A stretch of DNA of 64,000 bases from Sphingomonas sp. URHD0057 (GCF_000620665.1 NZ_JIAU01000006.1:291509-355508), one strand, 5' to 3'; shown: positions 1 to 9,147, counted from the first letter of the stretch. The notes: generated by a model from the letters alone, not told the origin. A program made the numbers and translations.

Positions 1-2165
1 GGCAGCTGCGGCGCTGCCCCGGCGACCTTCCAGTCGCCCAGGACCTGCTCGGAAATCTGCTGGACGGCGGCGGGGTCGATGCCACCGCTGACGACGACCG
101 TGCTGAGCTCGGGCCGCCACCACTGGCTGCGATAGTCGAGCAGGTCGGCGCGGGTCATTCCCGCCAGGCTGGCAGGCGTGCCGGACTGGGCGATCCCGTA
201 CGGCGCATCACCATACGCCACCGGCTGGACCAGCAATGCGGCGAGTGAGCCGGGATCCTTCACCGCCACGGCCAGGCCATCGAGGGCGCGTTTGCGCTCG
301 CGGTCGAAGTCGGCGTCGGGGAATGAGGCGTTGCGGACGATATCGGCGAGGATCGCCGCTGCCGCACCGAGGTTGGCCGTTGGCGCCGTGACCGACAAAT
401 AGGTCCCATCCAGGTCGACCTGACCCGAATAGGTCGCGCCCAGCTTTTCAAGTTCGGTGGCGATCTGGTCGGCGCTTCGCGTCGGCGTGCCCTTGTCGGC
501 AATCGCGGCCGCGAGTCCTGCCCTGCCCGCCTTGACGCGCGGATCGCTCGCGGCGCCGGCGCGCACGAGGAGGGTCATGGAGGCCAAGGGCGTCTCGCCG
601 GTGCGCGCGGCGATCACCCGAATGCCGTTTGCGAGGCGAGTGTCGGTTGGCGTTGGCAGGACCACCGGCACCTTGTCGCCCGGACCCGGTAGCGGGTCGC
701 GCTCGGCCTCGGCGCGTAGCTCGTTTGCCTTGCCCTTGGCGGGCGGGACGACGCGAAACTTCGGCAGCGGAGTGGGATTGGCCCAGCCCTTCGGATCGCC
801 GTCGCCCTGGACATAGCGGAAACCCAGCTCATGCTTTGGATTGAGGTAGAGCGCAGCAACGCGCTTGACGTCCGCCGCCGTTACCTTGGCGATGCGCGCC
901 AGACGCTCGTCCGCGAAACGCGGGTCGCCCGTCCGCACGAGCCGCTCGCCAAGCTCGAACGCCCGGTCGGAAAAGGTCTCGCGCGCGCTGAGAGCGGCGG
1001 CGAGCAGCTCGTTCCTAGCTTCGAACACCTCGTCCGCCGTCGGGCCTGTGGCGCGCAACGACGCTATGACCTTGGCGAGCTCCGGCGCGACGTTGTCCGG
1101 CGTCTTCCCGCCGGCGAGGGTGGCATAGGCCGCAAGATAGCTCTCTTCCTCGGTGTCGTTGAAGTTGGTTCCGACCTCGCTGGCGAGGCCGGTCTTCACG
1201 AGCGCGGTGTCGAGCCGGTTGTGCTGCCCCGCCGACAGGATGGCGTCGAGGACCTCAAGCGCGGCCATGTCGCGATGCGCTTCGCCGGGCAGCTGATAGG
1301 CCGTGCCGACGACCGGGAGCGGAACGTTGGGACCGGTCGCGGTGACTGTCCGCGCGGCGATCGGCTTGTCCCTGGTGGTGATCGCGAGCGGGATCTTGTT
1401 CGGCCGGCTTGGGATTGGGCCGAAATAGCGGTCGACCAGGGCGTTGAGCTTGGCCGTGTCGAAATTGCCGGCGACGACCAGGGTCGCGGTGTCGGGCCCG
1501 TAATAAGCTTCATGGAAGGCGCGGGCGTCCTCGAGACTCGCCGAATCGAGGTCCGGGATGCTGCCGATCGTCGGACGGCGATGCGGCGTGAGGTTGTAGA
1601 CATTCTCGCCAATCGCGAAGTTGAACAGGCGGCCGTACGGCGGCGCCAGGACGCGCTGGCGAAGCTCTTCCTTGACGACGTTGCGCTCGGTCTCGAACAC
1701 CTCCTTGTCGATGACCGGCCGGGCCATGCGCTCGGCATGGGTCCAGATCATCCGCTCCAGATATTCAGCCGGGACCGTCTCGTAATAATTGGTGCGATCG
1801 TACCAGGTCGAGGCGTTGCGCGAGCCGCCAACGTCGTCGACCATCTTGTTGATCGCGTTGTAGGGCATGTTGACCGTCTTGCGGCTGAGGATGTGCTCGA
1901 ACAAATGGGCGAAGCCCGAGCGCCCGTCGGGGTCGTGCTTGGAGCCGACCTCGTACCACATCGAAGTCATGACATTGGGGGTCGAGGTGTCGCGGATGGC
2001 AATCACGCGAAGCCCGTTCTTGAGTTTGCGGTCGGTGAAAGCGATCGCGGGAATGTCCATCGCTGGCGCCGCCGCGCGCGCAGGCGCCGGCGCGGCCGGA
2101 AGCGCACTCGTGCATAGCGAAGCGGAAAGCAGCGTAACGCCGCTTATAAGTGTCCCACGGATCAT
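1..2165 (-). CDS. M16 family zinc metallopeptidase (insulinase-like), 3' end outside window
   Basis: Exported zinc peptidase of the M16 (pitrilysin/insulinase) family, likely degrading peptides in the periplasm. The frame opens with ATG at 2165 behind an AGGGGG ribosome site and an alanine-rich signal peptide (about residues 1-35). The inverted zinc motif HxxEH reads H87-L-F-E90-H91, and the expected third ligand is E167, 76 residues later. The substrate-binding signature GGSRNAS and the YDRTNYY strand follow. A second M16 domain starts near residue 510 (RLANGIRVI) and, as usual for the family, lacks a zinc motif. The coding frame runs off the window start after about 721 codons, so the C-terminus is missing. 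Divergent from rplJ. Confidence 0.93.
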   Translation of the reverse strand, partial: MIRGTLISGVTLLSASLCTSALPAAPAPARAAAPAMDIPAIAFTDRKLKNGLRVIAIRDTSTPNVMTSMWYEVGSKHDPDGRSGFAHLFEHILSRKTVNMPYNAINKMVDDVGGSRNASTWYDRTNYYETVPAEYLERMIWTHAERMARPVIDKEVFETERNVVKEELRQRVLAPPYGRLFNFAIGENVYNLTPHRRPTIGSIPDLDSASLEDARAFHEAYYGPDTATLVVAGNFDTAKLNALVDRYFGPIPSRPNKIPLAITTRDKPIAARTVTATGPNVPLPVVGTAYQLPGEAHRDMAALEVLDAILSAGQHNRLDTALVKTGLASEVGTNFNDTEEESYLAAYATLAGGKTPDNVAPELAKVIASLRATGPTADEVFEARNELLAAALSARETFSDRAFELGERLVRTGDPRFADERLARIAKVTAADVKRVAALYLNPKHELGFRYVQGDGDPKGWANPTPLPKFRVVPPAKGKANELRAEAERDPLPGPGDKVPVVLPTPTDTRLANGIRVIAARTGETPLASMTLLVRAGAASDPRVKAGRAGLAAAIADKGTPTRSADQIATELEKLGATYSGQVDLDGTYLSVTAPTANLGAAAAILADIVRNASFPDADFDRERKRALDGLAVAVKDPGSLAALLVQPVAYGDAPYGIAQSGTPASLAGMTRADLLDYRSQWWRPELSTVVVSGGIDPAAVQQISEQVLGDWKVAGAAPQL

Positions 2166-2279
2166 CGATGGCCCCCTGGCGATATGAGAATGGCGCAGAG
2201 GTCGGGTGGAGATGCCGTTGCGGCAATCCACGTTCGACGGATGGGCGGCTGCCTCCGACAGGGCGCGAGCAGCTTCGCC

Positions 2280-2307
2280 TTGATCGCGCGGCGAAATTCG
2301 CTATAGG
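2280..2307 (+). promoter_or_regulatory. candidate promoter for rplJ-rplL
   Basis: TTGATC at 2280-2285 and TATAGG at 2302-2307 are separated by 16 bases and point towards rplJ. This would give a leader of roughly 230 nt. It was assigned by similarity to the housekeeping sigma consensus only; the -10 is imperfect, so the call is tentative. Confidence 0.35.
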
Positions 2308-2543
2308 CGCCGCTCCGCACCGGGCTTCGGCCCGATGCACTCGTCCGAGACAGTTGCTGAGGCTCGCCTCTTAATTTGCAGCCTAGACGGGGACAGGAAT
2401 CATTCGAAGCGGGAAACCGCTTCGTCGTGCGTTGCTCTTACGCGGCGCCAGCGATCCCACCCCACGGACTTTAGTTGTTCAGGCTTGCCTGGGCTTTTGT
2501 TGAAGCTCGATCGGGCTCGCCCGGTCGAAACTTTGGAGTTGGC
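2308..2543 (+). promoter_or_regulatory. rplJ leader with three stem-loops (candidate L10-type autoregulatory region)
   Basis: This non-coding stretch before rplJ holds an 8-bp perfect stem capped by a GAAA tetraloop (2405-2424), a short CAGG/CCTG hairpin (2480-2491) and a 7-bp stem (2509-2526) ending just before the GGAG ribosome site at 2534-2537. rplJ leaders in many bacteria bind L10-(L12) complexes to repress their own translation. That this leader does so is inference from position and structure; I did not identify the canonical kink-turn. Confidence 0.45.
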
Positions 2544-3059
2544 ATGGATCGTTCGCAAAAAGCCGATCTGGTCGCCGAGCTGAAGAGCGTCTTCTCCGAG
2601 ACGAGTGTGGTGGTGATCACCCGCAACCACGGTCTCTCGGTCGCGCAGTCCACGGACCTGCGCTTGAAGATGCGCGATGCCGGGGCCCAGTATAAAGTTG
2701 CGAAGAACCGTCTTGCCCTGATCGCGCTCGAGGACACGCGCTACAAACCGATCGGCGACCTTCTCAAGGGACCGACCGCGCTGGCGACATCTGAAGACCC
2801 CGTTGCGGCCGCCAAGGTGGCGGTCGAATTCGCCAAGACGAACGACAAGCTCGAAATCGTCGGCGGAGCGATGGGCGATACCATCCTCGACGTGAACGGG
2901 ATCAAGGCGCTGGCGGCATTGCCGTCGCTCGATCAACTGCGCGCGACCATCGTGGGCCTGATTCAGGCGCCCGCGAGCAAGATCGCACGCACGATCAGCG
3001 AGCCTGGCGCGCAACTGGCACGGGTTTTCGGGGCTTATGCCGCGAAAGAGGCAGCATAG
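2544..3059 (+). CDS. rplJ: 50S ribosomal protein L10
   Basis: L10 anchors the L7/L12 stalk on the large ribosomal subunit, where translation factors bind. The 171-residue product has the family's usual length. Its N-terminus ([13 protein letters not shown]), the central [12 protein letters not shown] segment and the C-terminal alpha-helix that binds L12 dimers are all recognisable. An upstream in-frame start at 2475 exists, but ATG 2544 has the GGAG ribosome site 6 bases ahead and matches the normal L10 start. rplL follows after 59 bases, and the two form a transcription unit ending at the 3519-3549 terminator. Unlike the common arrangement, rpoB does not follow. Confidence 0.97.
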   Translation: MDRSQKADLVAELKSVFSETSVVVITRNHGLSVAQSTDLRLKMRDAGAQYKVAKNRLALIALEDTRYKPIGDLLKGPTALATSEDPVAAAKVAVEFAKTNDKLEIVGGAMGDTILDVNGIKALAALPSLDQLRATIVGLIQAPASKIARTISEPGAQLARVFGAYAAKEAA

Positions 3060-3118
3060 TTTTTCGCTTTAGTTTTCACGCACGACACATGGGGCGAAGC
3101 CCCGCACAGGAGTAAGAA

Positions 3119-3493
3119 ATGGCTGACATTACCAAGCTGGTCGACCAGCTTTCCGGATTGACCGTTCTCGAGGCCGCGGACCTCGCCAAGGCGCTCGAAG
3201 AGAAGTGGGGCGTTTCCGCCGCTGCTGCTGTTGCCGCGGCTCCCGCCGCCGCTGCGGCTGCCGGCCCGGCCGCCGAAGAGCAGACCGAATTCGACGTTAT
3301 CCTCACCGGCGACGGTGGCAAGAAGATCAACGTCATCAAGGAAGTCCGCGCGATTACCGGCCTGGGCCTCGGCGAAGCCAAGGCGCTGGTCGAAGGCGCG
3401 CCCAAGGCCGTCAAGGAAGGCATCAACAAGGCCGAGGCCGAGAAGATCAAGAAGCAGATCGAGGATGCCGGCGGCACCGTCGAGCTGAAGTAA
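3119..3493 (+). CDS. rplL: 50S ribosomal protein L7/L12
   Basis: L7/L12 forms the flexible ribosomal stalk that recruits and activates GTPase translation factors. The 124 residues show the N-terminal dimerisation helices ([19 protein letters not shown]), an Ala/Pro-rich hinge (about residues 36-55) and the C-terminal globular domain with [10 protein letters not shown] and the [12 protein letters not shown] motif that contacts factors. A clear ribosome site (AGGAG) precedes the ATG. It is the second gene of the rplJ-rplL unit and is followed directly by a strong terminator. Confidence 0.98.
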   Translation: MADITKLVDQLSGLTVLEAADLAKALEEKWGVSAAAAVAAAPAAAAAAGPAAEEQTEFDVILTGDGGKKINVIKEVRAITGLGLGEAKALVEGAPKAVKEGINKAEAEKIKKQIEDAGGTVELK

Positions 3494-3518
3494 GCTTCGC
3501 AGCTTCGCTGAAACAAGG

Positions 3519-3549
3519 AAGGGCGGCTCCTCGCGGGCCGCCCTTTTCT
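3519..3549 (+). terminator. rho-independent terminator of rplJL
   Basis: The arms AAGGGCGGC (3519-3527) and GCCGCCC (3537-3543) form a GC-rich stem with a 9-base loop, followed by TTTT. It separates rplL from the convergent aminotransferase gene, whose stop codon it touches. Transcription of rplJL is therefore expected to end here rather than to continue into rpoB. Confidence 0.85.
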
Positions 3550-4595
3550 TATTGAAGATCGTCGAGTGCCGCGCCGAGGCGCTTGAGCCCCCCTTCCAGG
3601 AGATCGGTCGGGACACCGAGGCCGACGCGGAAATGGTCGGGCATCTCGAACCAGCTGCCCGGTACGACCGCGGTGTCCTGATGTTCGCGAAGGTGGGCGG
3701 CGAGCGGCTCGGTATTGCCGGTCCAGCGCGGAAAGGCGACGATGCCGTGCTCCGCGGGCATGCACTCGAGGTCGGGCCGGCCGGCGACGAAAACGTCGAA
3801 CAACGCGCGATTGCGGCCGAGCATGGCCGGAGTCTGACCGAGGATTTCATCGAGGCGTTCGAAGGCGATGCAGGCGAGCATTTCCGCCTGATGCGCCTGG
3901 TTCACCCCGAACAGGTCGTTGAGCCGCCACATGCGCTCGGCAAGCTCGGGCTCGGCGAGGATCCAACCGCAGCGCAGCCCGCTGAGGCCGTAAACCTTGG
4001 TCAGACTGTTGGTGCAGACAAACTCCGGTCCCAAATGAGCCGCGCTGCGCCGGGCCGGGACCGCGGAATCGAGATAGACCTCATCGACCAGCACGCGCGC
4101 GTTCGTCTTTCGCGCGAGCTTGGCCAGCGCGCCGAGCTCCGCCTCGTCGGCGAGCGCGCTGCTCGGATTGTGAAGATTGGTGATCACGATCAGGCGCGTT
4201 CGTTCGCTCAAACCGGCCGCGACGCGGTCGACGTCGATCCGGAAGCGGTCCTCCGCGCGACGGTCGAAGCGCTTGATTTCGGCACCGAGGAAGCTCGCGA
4301 TCCCGAGGAGCGGCTCGTAGGTCGGGCGCTCGACCAGCACCTCGTCGCCGGGCGCGATCAATGCCGCCATCGCCAGGAAATTGGCCATCGAGGTGCCGTC
4401 CGCGGCCGCCACCTGTTCAGCCGCAACGCCGTAACGCCGGGCTATGGCCTCGCGCAGCGGCGGGTAGCGAGGGTGGCTCGCGCCGTCCATGTCGAGATCC
4501 GCGATCGCGATCGGCAGCGAGTCCATGCGGAAGTGCGGGACTTCACTGGCGGTCAGCGCGAAGCGCACGGGCGGTTTGAACTTCGCCCAATGCAT
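3549..4595 (-). CDS. class I/II PLP-dependent aminotransferase
   Basis: Fold-type I aminotransferase of 348 residues, probably acting on an amino acid or related amine in the cytosol. Visible hallmarks are the cofactor-binding segment with D171 (DEVYLD), the Schiff-base lysine K200 in NSLTKVYGLSGLRCGW, and R208 of the GLRCGW motif, which usually binds the substrate carboxylate. ATG 4595 is taken as the start because it lies 20 bases after the stop of the upstream permease gene. The ribosome site is weak. Close linkage to an amino-acid permease suggests shared substrate use. Substrate specificity cannot be read from the sequence. Confidence 0.9.
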   Translation of the reverse strand: MHWAKFKPPVRFALTASEVPHFRMDSLPIAIADLDMDGASHPRYPPLREAIARRYGVAAEQVAAADGTSMANFLAMAALIAPGDEVLVERPTYEPLLGIASFLGAEIKRFDRRAEDRFRIDVDRVAAGLSERTRLIVITNLHNPSSALADEAELGALAKLARKTNARVLVDEVYLDSAVPARRSAAHLGPEFVCTNSLTKVYGLSGLRCGWILAEPELAERMWRLNDLFGVNQAHQAEMLACIAFERLDEILGQTPAMLGRNRALFDVFVAGRPDLECMPAEHGIVAFPRWTGNTEPLAAHLREHQDTAVVPGSWFEMPDHFRVGLGVPTDLLEGGLKRLGAALDDLQ

Positions 4596-4615
4596 GTAAT
4601 CGGACCCCGTCGCCC

Positions 4616-5956
4616 TCACGCGGGATTCCGGCTCTTGCGCTGCCAGTAGAGACAGGCCGGCACACCGGCCAGCAGGATGGCGTAGCCGACCAGGCTGTTG
4701 GTGAGGTTGTTCCAGACCGTGGCGATGACGGTAACGGCGCAGGCAGCGACGAACAGGCCCGTGGTCAGCGGATGCAGCGGCACCTTGAAGCTGACCGGCT
4801 GATCGGGATGGCGCCGGCGGAAAATGAACAAAGCGGCGCCGGTCAGGCCGAAGAAGATGAAATCGACCGAGACGACATAACTGAGGATCTGACCGAACGT
4901 CCCGGACAGCGCAATGGCCGCCGCGGCGACGCCCTGCAGAACGATCGCCACGACCGGAACCCGACTCTTCGGGTTGACCCGGGCGACGCTGCGAAAGAAC
5001 AGCCCGTCCTCGGCCATTGCGAAATAGACCCGCGGGGCGGTCAGCATGCCCTGGCTGAGGAAACCGAGCGCGGAAATGGCGATGCCGATGGCGATCAGGG
5101 TGGCTCCGCGATCGCCAAGCGCGAGGCGCATGACGTCGGTCGCGGGCGTCCTGGACGCGGCAAGGCCGACGGGCCCGAGCGCCTGGACGCAAACGAAGGC
5201 GACCGCTGTGTAAAGGATGATGACTCCGGCGACCCCGAGCAGCAGCCCGCGGGCAAGGTCGCGCTGCGGATTGCGCATCTCGCCGGCAACGAAGCTCGAG
5301 GTCTGCCAGCCGCCGTACGAGAACATCACGGGGGTAAGCGCCGCACCGATCGCGGCGAGCGTCGAGATCGAGCCCGGACCCGCGACATCGGGTTGGGGCG
5401 CGACGGCGGGCGCTAGGTAGAGGCCGACAAGCACCAACGCGGCGATGGCCAGGATCTTGAGCACCATGAGGCCGCTCTGGACGTTGCTGCCCGACCGCAC
5501 ACCGAGGCAGTTGATCAGCGTGAGCCCCCCTAAAACACAGACCGCGACAGCGCTCTCGGAAATGGGGAGCTGGACCAGGTTCCCGAAATAGCGTGCGAAG
5601 GTGATCGCGACCGCCGCCATCCCGCCCGATTGGATCACCAGCAGCAACGCCCAGCCGTAGAGGAAGGCGGGCATCGGGCCGTAGGCGTCGCGGAGGTAGG
5701 CATATTGCCCCCCGACATCGGGCCGGCGCGCCGCAAGCTCGGCATAAACGAACGCCGCGGCGAGCGCGACGAGGCCGCCGAGCACCCAGACGCCGACGAC
5801 CAGGAACTCGGTATCGACATGCCGCGCGACCTCGGCCGGTGTGACGAAAATCCCCGAACCGATGATCCCGCCCATGACCAGCATGGTCGCGTCGAACGAG
5901 CCGAGGCGGCGGACGAGGCCGTGTGGTCCGGGGTCGGCGGGGCGAGAAGCGCTCAA
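4616..5956 (-). CDS. APC-superfamily amino acid permease
   Basis: Inner-membrane amino acid transporter of 446 residues with about 12 hydrophobic segments. The first helix carries the APC signature GGIIGSGIF, and the loop ELAARRPDVGGQYAYLR is typical of LAT/YjeH-type members. The only start upstream of the first helix that keeps a normal length is TTG at 5956; no ATG occurs between it and the preceding in-frame stop, and no strong ribosome site is seen. It is transcribed in the same direction as the following aminotransferase with a 20-base gap, so the two are probably co-expressed. Confidence 0.9.
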   Translation of the reverse strand: MSASRPADPGPHGLVRRLGSFDATMLVMGGIIGSGIFVTPAEVARHVDTEFLVVGVWVLGGLVALAAAFVYAELAARRPDVGGQYAYLRDAYGPMPAFLYGWALLLVIQSGGMAAVAITFARYFGNLVQLPISESAVAVCVLGGLTLINCLGVRSGSNVQSGLMVLKILAIAALVLVGLYLAPAVAPQPDVAGPGSISTLAAIGAALTPVMFSYGGWQTSSFVAGEMRNPQRDLARGLLLGVAGVIILYTAVAFVCVQALGPVGLAASRTPATDVMRLALGDRGATLIAIGIAISALGFLSQGMLTAPRVYFAMAEDGLFFRSVARVNPKSRVPVVAIVLQGVAAAAIALSGTFGQILSYVVSVDFIFFGLTGAALFIFRRRHPDQPVSFKVPLHPLTTGLFVAACAVTVIATVWNNLTNSLVGYAILLAGVPACLYWQRKSRNPA

Positions 5957-6031
5957 GTCAGACTTGCCGGACTGCGCGCTGCGACGACATGCCGGATCAT
6001 CACATCAGCGCGAACCGTCCGCAAGCCGCAG

Positions 6032-6892
6032 TCAGCCTGTGAGTTCGTCCAGAAAGTCGTCGATTGCCGCGGTCGCCGCAGGCTCATCGAGTATCGGTGC
6101 GTGGCCAACCCCCGGCACGACCGCGAATTTCGCCCGCAGTGCGACGGCCCTCATTTTTTCGAAGACCTCGGCGCTCAGAAGCTCGCTGATCGCGCCGCGG
6201 ACCACCAGCAGCGGCTTCTGCGCCAAGGCGACAAAGAGCGGCCACAAGTCGACCTTAGGGGTCGGCGCGCCCTTGAACACATTCGCAATGGCCGCGTCGT
6301 AATCGAAAACGACTGCGCCATCGTCCTCGCGGCAGTTGCGGCGGGCCATCGCCAGCCAATCGTCACGCGCATAGCCAGGGTAGGCGGCGCCCTGGTGCCT
6401 CGCGAGCGCCTCCGCGGCGTCGTCCCAGCTGGCGAAGCGCTCACCCTTACCAACGTAGCTCTGGATGCGATCGAGCCCGGCCTGAGTGAGTTTCGGTCCG
6501 ACATCGTTGAGGATCGAGGCGGCGATGCGCTGCGGCGCCGTGACCGCGATCGCCATCGTCACCAGCCCACCCAGCGACGTGCCGACGAAAATCGCCTGGG
6601 CAATGGCGAGCTGGTCGAGCAGCTGGATCACGTCACCGGCGTAGGCGAGCGGCGTGTAGCGGGCCGGCAGCGGGTCGCGGTCGCTGTCGCCGCGCCCACG
6701 GAAATCGAGCGCAATGACTCGGAAGCGCGGTGAATAGCGCTCTGCGAACGCCTCGAAATCGCGCGCGTTGCGCGTGAGGCCGTGAAGACAGAGGAGCGGC
6801 GGTCGATCGTCGCTGCCTGGATAGTCGCGAAAGTGAAGGCGGAGGCCGTCGGCGACGACGACGTAGCCGTCGCGATATCGCGGCTCAGCCAC
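6032..6892 (-). CDS. alpha/beta-fold hydrolase
   Basis: Soluble serine hydrolase of 286 residues. The oxyanion-hole segment reads LCLHGLTRNARDF, the nucleophile elbow is G104-T-S106-L-G108, and the catalytic histidine lies in GVGHAPILDEP near the C-terminus, so the triad appears complete. The start is GTG 6892, which overlaps the end of the upstream PNPOx-like gene by 8 bases. This suggests translational coupling and a shared role. The sequence resembles general esterase/haloperoxidase-like hydrolases; the substrate is unknown. Confidence 0.88.
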   Translation of the reverse strand: MAEPRYRDGYVVVADGLRLHFRDYPGSDDRPPLLCLHGLTRNARDFEAFAERYSPRFRVIALDFRGRGDSDRDPLPARYTPLAYAGDVIQLLDQLAIAQAIFVGTSLGGLVTMAIAVTAPQRIAASILNDVGPKLTQAGLDRIQSYVGKGERFASWDDAAEALARHQGAAYPGYARDDWLAMARRNCREDDGAVVFDYDAAIANVFKGAPTPKVDLWPLFVALAQKPLLVVRGAISELLSAEVFEKMRAVALRAKFAVVPGVGHAPILDEPAATAAIDDFLDELTG

Positions 6893-7532
6893 GCGGCGTC
6901 AGGTCGCTCGGCGGCGCAAGGCCCTCGCCCACGGTCCTGTCATCCGGCCGCGGCTCGCCATAGGCGACCTTGACCGGCACGAAGCCCGACCAGACGCCGT
7001 CCGGGCCCGTCTCGGTCGAAACGCTGCTGTTCACTTTGCCGACCGCTTCGTCGATCGGAACGACGACTATCATCGTGCCGCCGAGGTAGCCGTCAGGCAG
7101 CGGCGGGAGCACGGCGGTGCGGCTCTTGCCGACCAGCGATTCGAAAACGTGGGTCATGATCGCCTGCTTCTCCGCTTCGTCCTCGACCGTCCGGCCGCGG
7201 CCGTAGACCGTCGCCGAGCGGTACAGCATCGAATGGTCTTCGATGCGCCGGCACACCGCCATGGCGTCGATGATCATGACGTTGATGCAGGCTTCGGCGC
7301 CGTTGGCGATGGCATTGAGCAAGCGGTTGGTGGCGAGACCATGGAGAATGAGGTCGCTGCCGATCCGGGCGTGGATCATCGGCTGGACGTGGGGAGCGCC
7401 ATCGATCGCCACCGCGACCGAGGCAATCAGCGCCTCGTCGAAGATCGCGTGGATCGTCTCGGCGTCGTAGGTTGCACGCTTGGCCCGGCGCCGCATCGTG
7501 GTGCGTGTCGTGCGCGGATATTGGTCAACCAT
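6885..7532 (-). CDS. pyridoxamine 5'-phosphate oxidase-like flavin-binding protein
   Basis: A 215-residue split-barrel protein of the PNPOx-like/FMN-binding superfamily. The conserved pattern VAIDGAPHVQPMIHARIGSD, followed by GLATNRLLNAIANGAEACINV, is typical of a family whose members bind flavin, heme or F420 and act as small reductases or oxidases. ATG 7532 gives a product that begins just before the conserved core; the ribosome site is weak. The downstream alpha/beta hydrolase overlaps its last 8 bases. It is the second gene after a GST in a minus-strand run. The enzymatic role is not determinable from sequence. Confidence 0.85.
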   Translation of the reverse strand: MVDQYPRTTRTTMRRRAKRATYDAETIHAIFDEALIASVAVAIDGAPHVQPMIHARIGSDLILHGLATNRLLNAIANGAEACINVMIIDAMAVCRRIEDHSMLYRSATVYGRGRTVEDEAEKQAIMTHVFESLVGKSRTAVLPPLPDGYLGGTMIVVVPIDEAVGKVNSSVSTETGPDGVWSGFVPVKVAYGEPRPDDRTVGEGLAPPSDLTPRG

Positions 7533-7549
7533 GCGCGGGCTACAGCAGA

Positions 7550-8191
7550 TCAGGCGGCCTGAAGAAAGGCCTCCGGTGTCAGATCCTCGGTCGCCAGCGC
7601 CCGCTGGACCGTCGGCCGCTCCACGATGCGCTGGGCGAGCGCGGCCCAGCGCGGATAAGCGCTCATGTCGTTGCCGATGCGTCTGCCCCAACGGAAAAAG
7701 GTCAGCAGATAGGAATCGGCGGCGGTGAAGTGGCCGTCGACCGCCCAGCCGGTCCCAAGCAGGCCCTCGATTTCCGCAAAGTGGCCGCGAAGCGCTTCGT
7801 GGCCGCCGTCGACGATGGTCGGATACGCATCCGTGTCGGCGGTGAAGCGCTCGGGCCGCCACACCTGAGCGAAGGCGATATGGACCGTCGACGCGAACCA
7901 GCCGAGCAGCTCGTTGCATCGGGCGGCGGCGAGCGGATCGTCAAGCGGAACCGAACCCGCGGCGCCGAACCGCTGCGCGAGGTAATTCAGGATCGCGATG
8001 TTCTCGGTGATGATGCGACCATCAACCTCGAGCGCCGGCACACGGGCGTGCGGATTGATGCGCAGATACTGGGGCGTGCGATGGGCGCCTTCGGCGAGCA
8101 CGACACGCTCGGCAGTGTAGGGCGCCGCCGCTTCCTCGAGGGCCACGTGAGCGACGAGCGAGCACGCGCCCGGCGAATAATAAAGGATCAT
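7550..8191 (-). CDS. glutathione S-transferase family protein
   Basis: A 213-residue GST with the bacterial beta-class N-terminus SPGACSL, where the Cys and Ser residues usually contact glutathione. The thioredoxin-like domain continues through VPALEVDGRIITENIAIL (the VPAL cis-Pro and the ES/EN glutathione contacts), and an all-helical C-terminal domain follows. A strong GGGAAGGGAA ribosome site precedes ATG 8191. The LysR regulator lies 62 bases upstream on the same strand, so it may control this gene or be co-transcribed with it. Likely role: cytosolic conjugation or detoxification. Confidence 0.92.
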   Translation of the reverse strand: MILYYSPGACSLVAHVALEEAAAPYTAERVVLAEGAHRTPQYLRINPHARVPALEVDGRIITENIAILNYLAQRFGAAGSVPLDDPLAAARCNELLGWFASTVHIAFAQVWRPERFTADTDAYPTIVDGGHEALRGHFAEIEGLLGTGWAVDGHFTAADSYLLTFFRWGRRIGNDMSAYPRWAALAQRIVERPTVQRALATEDLTPEAFLQAA

Positions 8192-8253
8192 TGGCGTTCC
8201 CTTCCCGCCTTCGTCAGTGCGGAATTGCGGGCGCCGTCGCCAGTCAGTTCACC

Positions 8254-9147
8254 TCAAGATTCGATTGAATGTATCTCATCGGTGAAAAGCGCGGCGACCG
8301 CTTCAACGAACGGCAGCACCACGGGCAGCTTGGTGGAGCTTGGATTCCACACCGCCCAATAGCTGTATTCGGCCGGCACCTCGCGCTCGAACAGGCGGAC
8401 GAGGCGGCCGCTGCGAAGGTCGTCGACAACCAGCCGCCCGCGGGCCAGGGCAATGCCGTGACCCGCGGCGGCAGCCTCCACCGCGAGCGCGCTGTCGTCG
8501 ATGTAGAGCGCGTTGCCGGAACGCGACGGGTCGGGCGCGGCAGGATCAAGCCACAATCGCCAGCTGCTTTCCGGGTGGTGGATCAGGACATGGTCGGCAA
8601 GCTCCGTCTGGTCGCGCGGCCACTCGCCACGGTTGTAGGTTCGGCTGACGACCGGGAACAGCATCTCGTCGCCGAGGAAGCGCGTCTGGACCCCTCGCCA
8701 TCCCCCCGGCCCGAAGCGAATGGCAAGGTCGATGTCGCGGTCGAGATCGGCCAGCGCGGTCGTGCAACGAAGATCGAGCATCATGCCCGGCGCCGCGGCC
8801 TGCAACCGGGACAGCACCGGCAGGAACAGGCGCTCGGCGATCGACGCCAGGGTCGAAATGACCAGCCGGTCGCGCGCCCGCCACGGCGCCGTGTCGAAGG
8901 CATCGGCGAGCAAGCCGAGGCTGAGGCGGACGCGCGCGGCGAGCGTCCGCCCGGCCGCCGTCAGCGCGACCGCGCGGCCTTCGCGAGTGAACAATTGCTG
9001 ATCGAGCCTTTGCTCAAGCGCCTTGATCGCGTGACTGATCGCGCCTGGCGTTAGGTTGAGCTCGTCGGCGGCCCGAGTGAAGCTGGCATGGCGCGCCGCT
9101 GCCTCGAACGCCGCGATCGACCGCAGTGACGGGGGACGGACGGCCAC
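8254..9147 (-). CDS. LysR-family transcriptional regulator (GcvA-like)
   Basis: DNA-binding regulator with an N-terminal winged helix-turn-helix (LRSIAAFEAAARHASFTRAA, then LNLTPGAISHAIKALE) and a C-terminal periplasmic-binding-like effector domain. The spacing and wording match the GcvA/AmpR-like subgroup. I place the start at GTG 9147 (297 residues, the usual length), because homologues begin about 8-10 residues before the LRSIAAFE helix. A TTG at 9186 would add 13 residues. Neither start has a clear ribosome site. The VOC-LysE gene pair begins 92 bases away on the opposite strand, so the intervening DNA is a likely operator. Confidence 0.92.
   Translation of the reverse strand: MAVRPPSLRSIAAFEAAARHASFTRAADELNLTPGAISHAIKALEQRLDQQLFTREGRAVALTAAGRTLAARVRLSLGLLADAFDTAPWRARDRLVISTLASIAERLFLPVLSRLQAAAPGMMLDLRCTTALADLDRDIDLAIRFGPGGWRGVQTRFLGDEMLFPVVSRTYNRGEWPRDQTELADHVLIHHPESSWRLWLDPAAPDPSRSGNALYIDDSALAVEAAAAGHGIALARGRLVVDDLRSGRLVRLFEREVPAEYSYWAVWNPSSTKLPVVLPFVEAVAALFTDEIHSIES

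Noticed and set aside
831..2117. Long plus-strand open frame (428 codons) over the M16 gene
   Set aside because: It is an antisense shadow: the minus strand reads a full M16 peptidase with signal peptide and HxxEH, and the plus-strand product is Arg/Gly/Val-rich without motifs.
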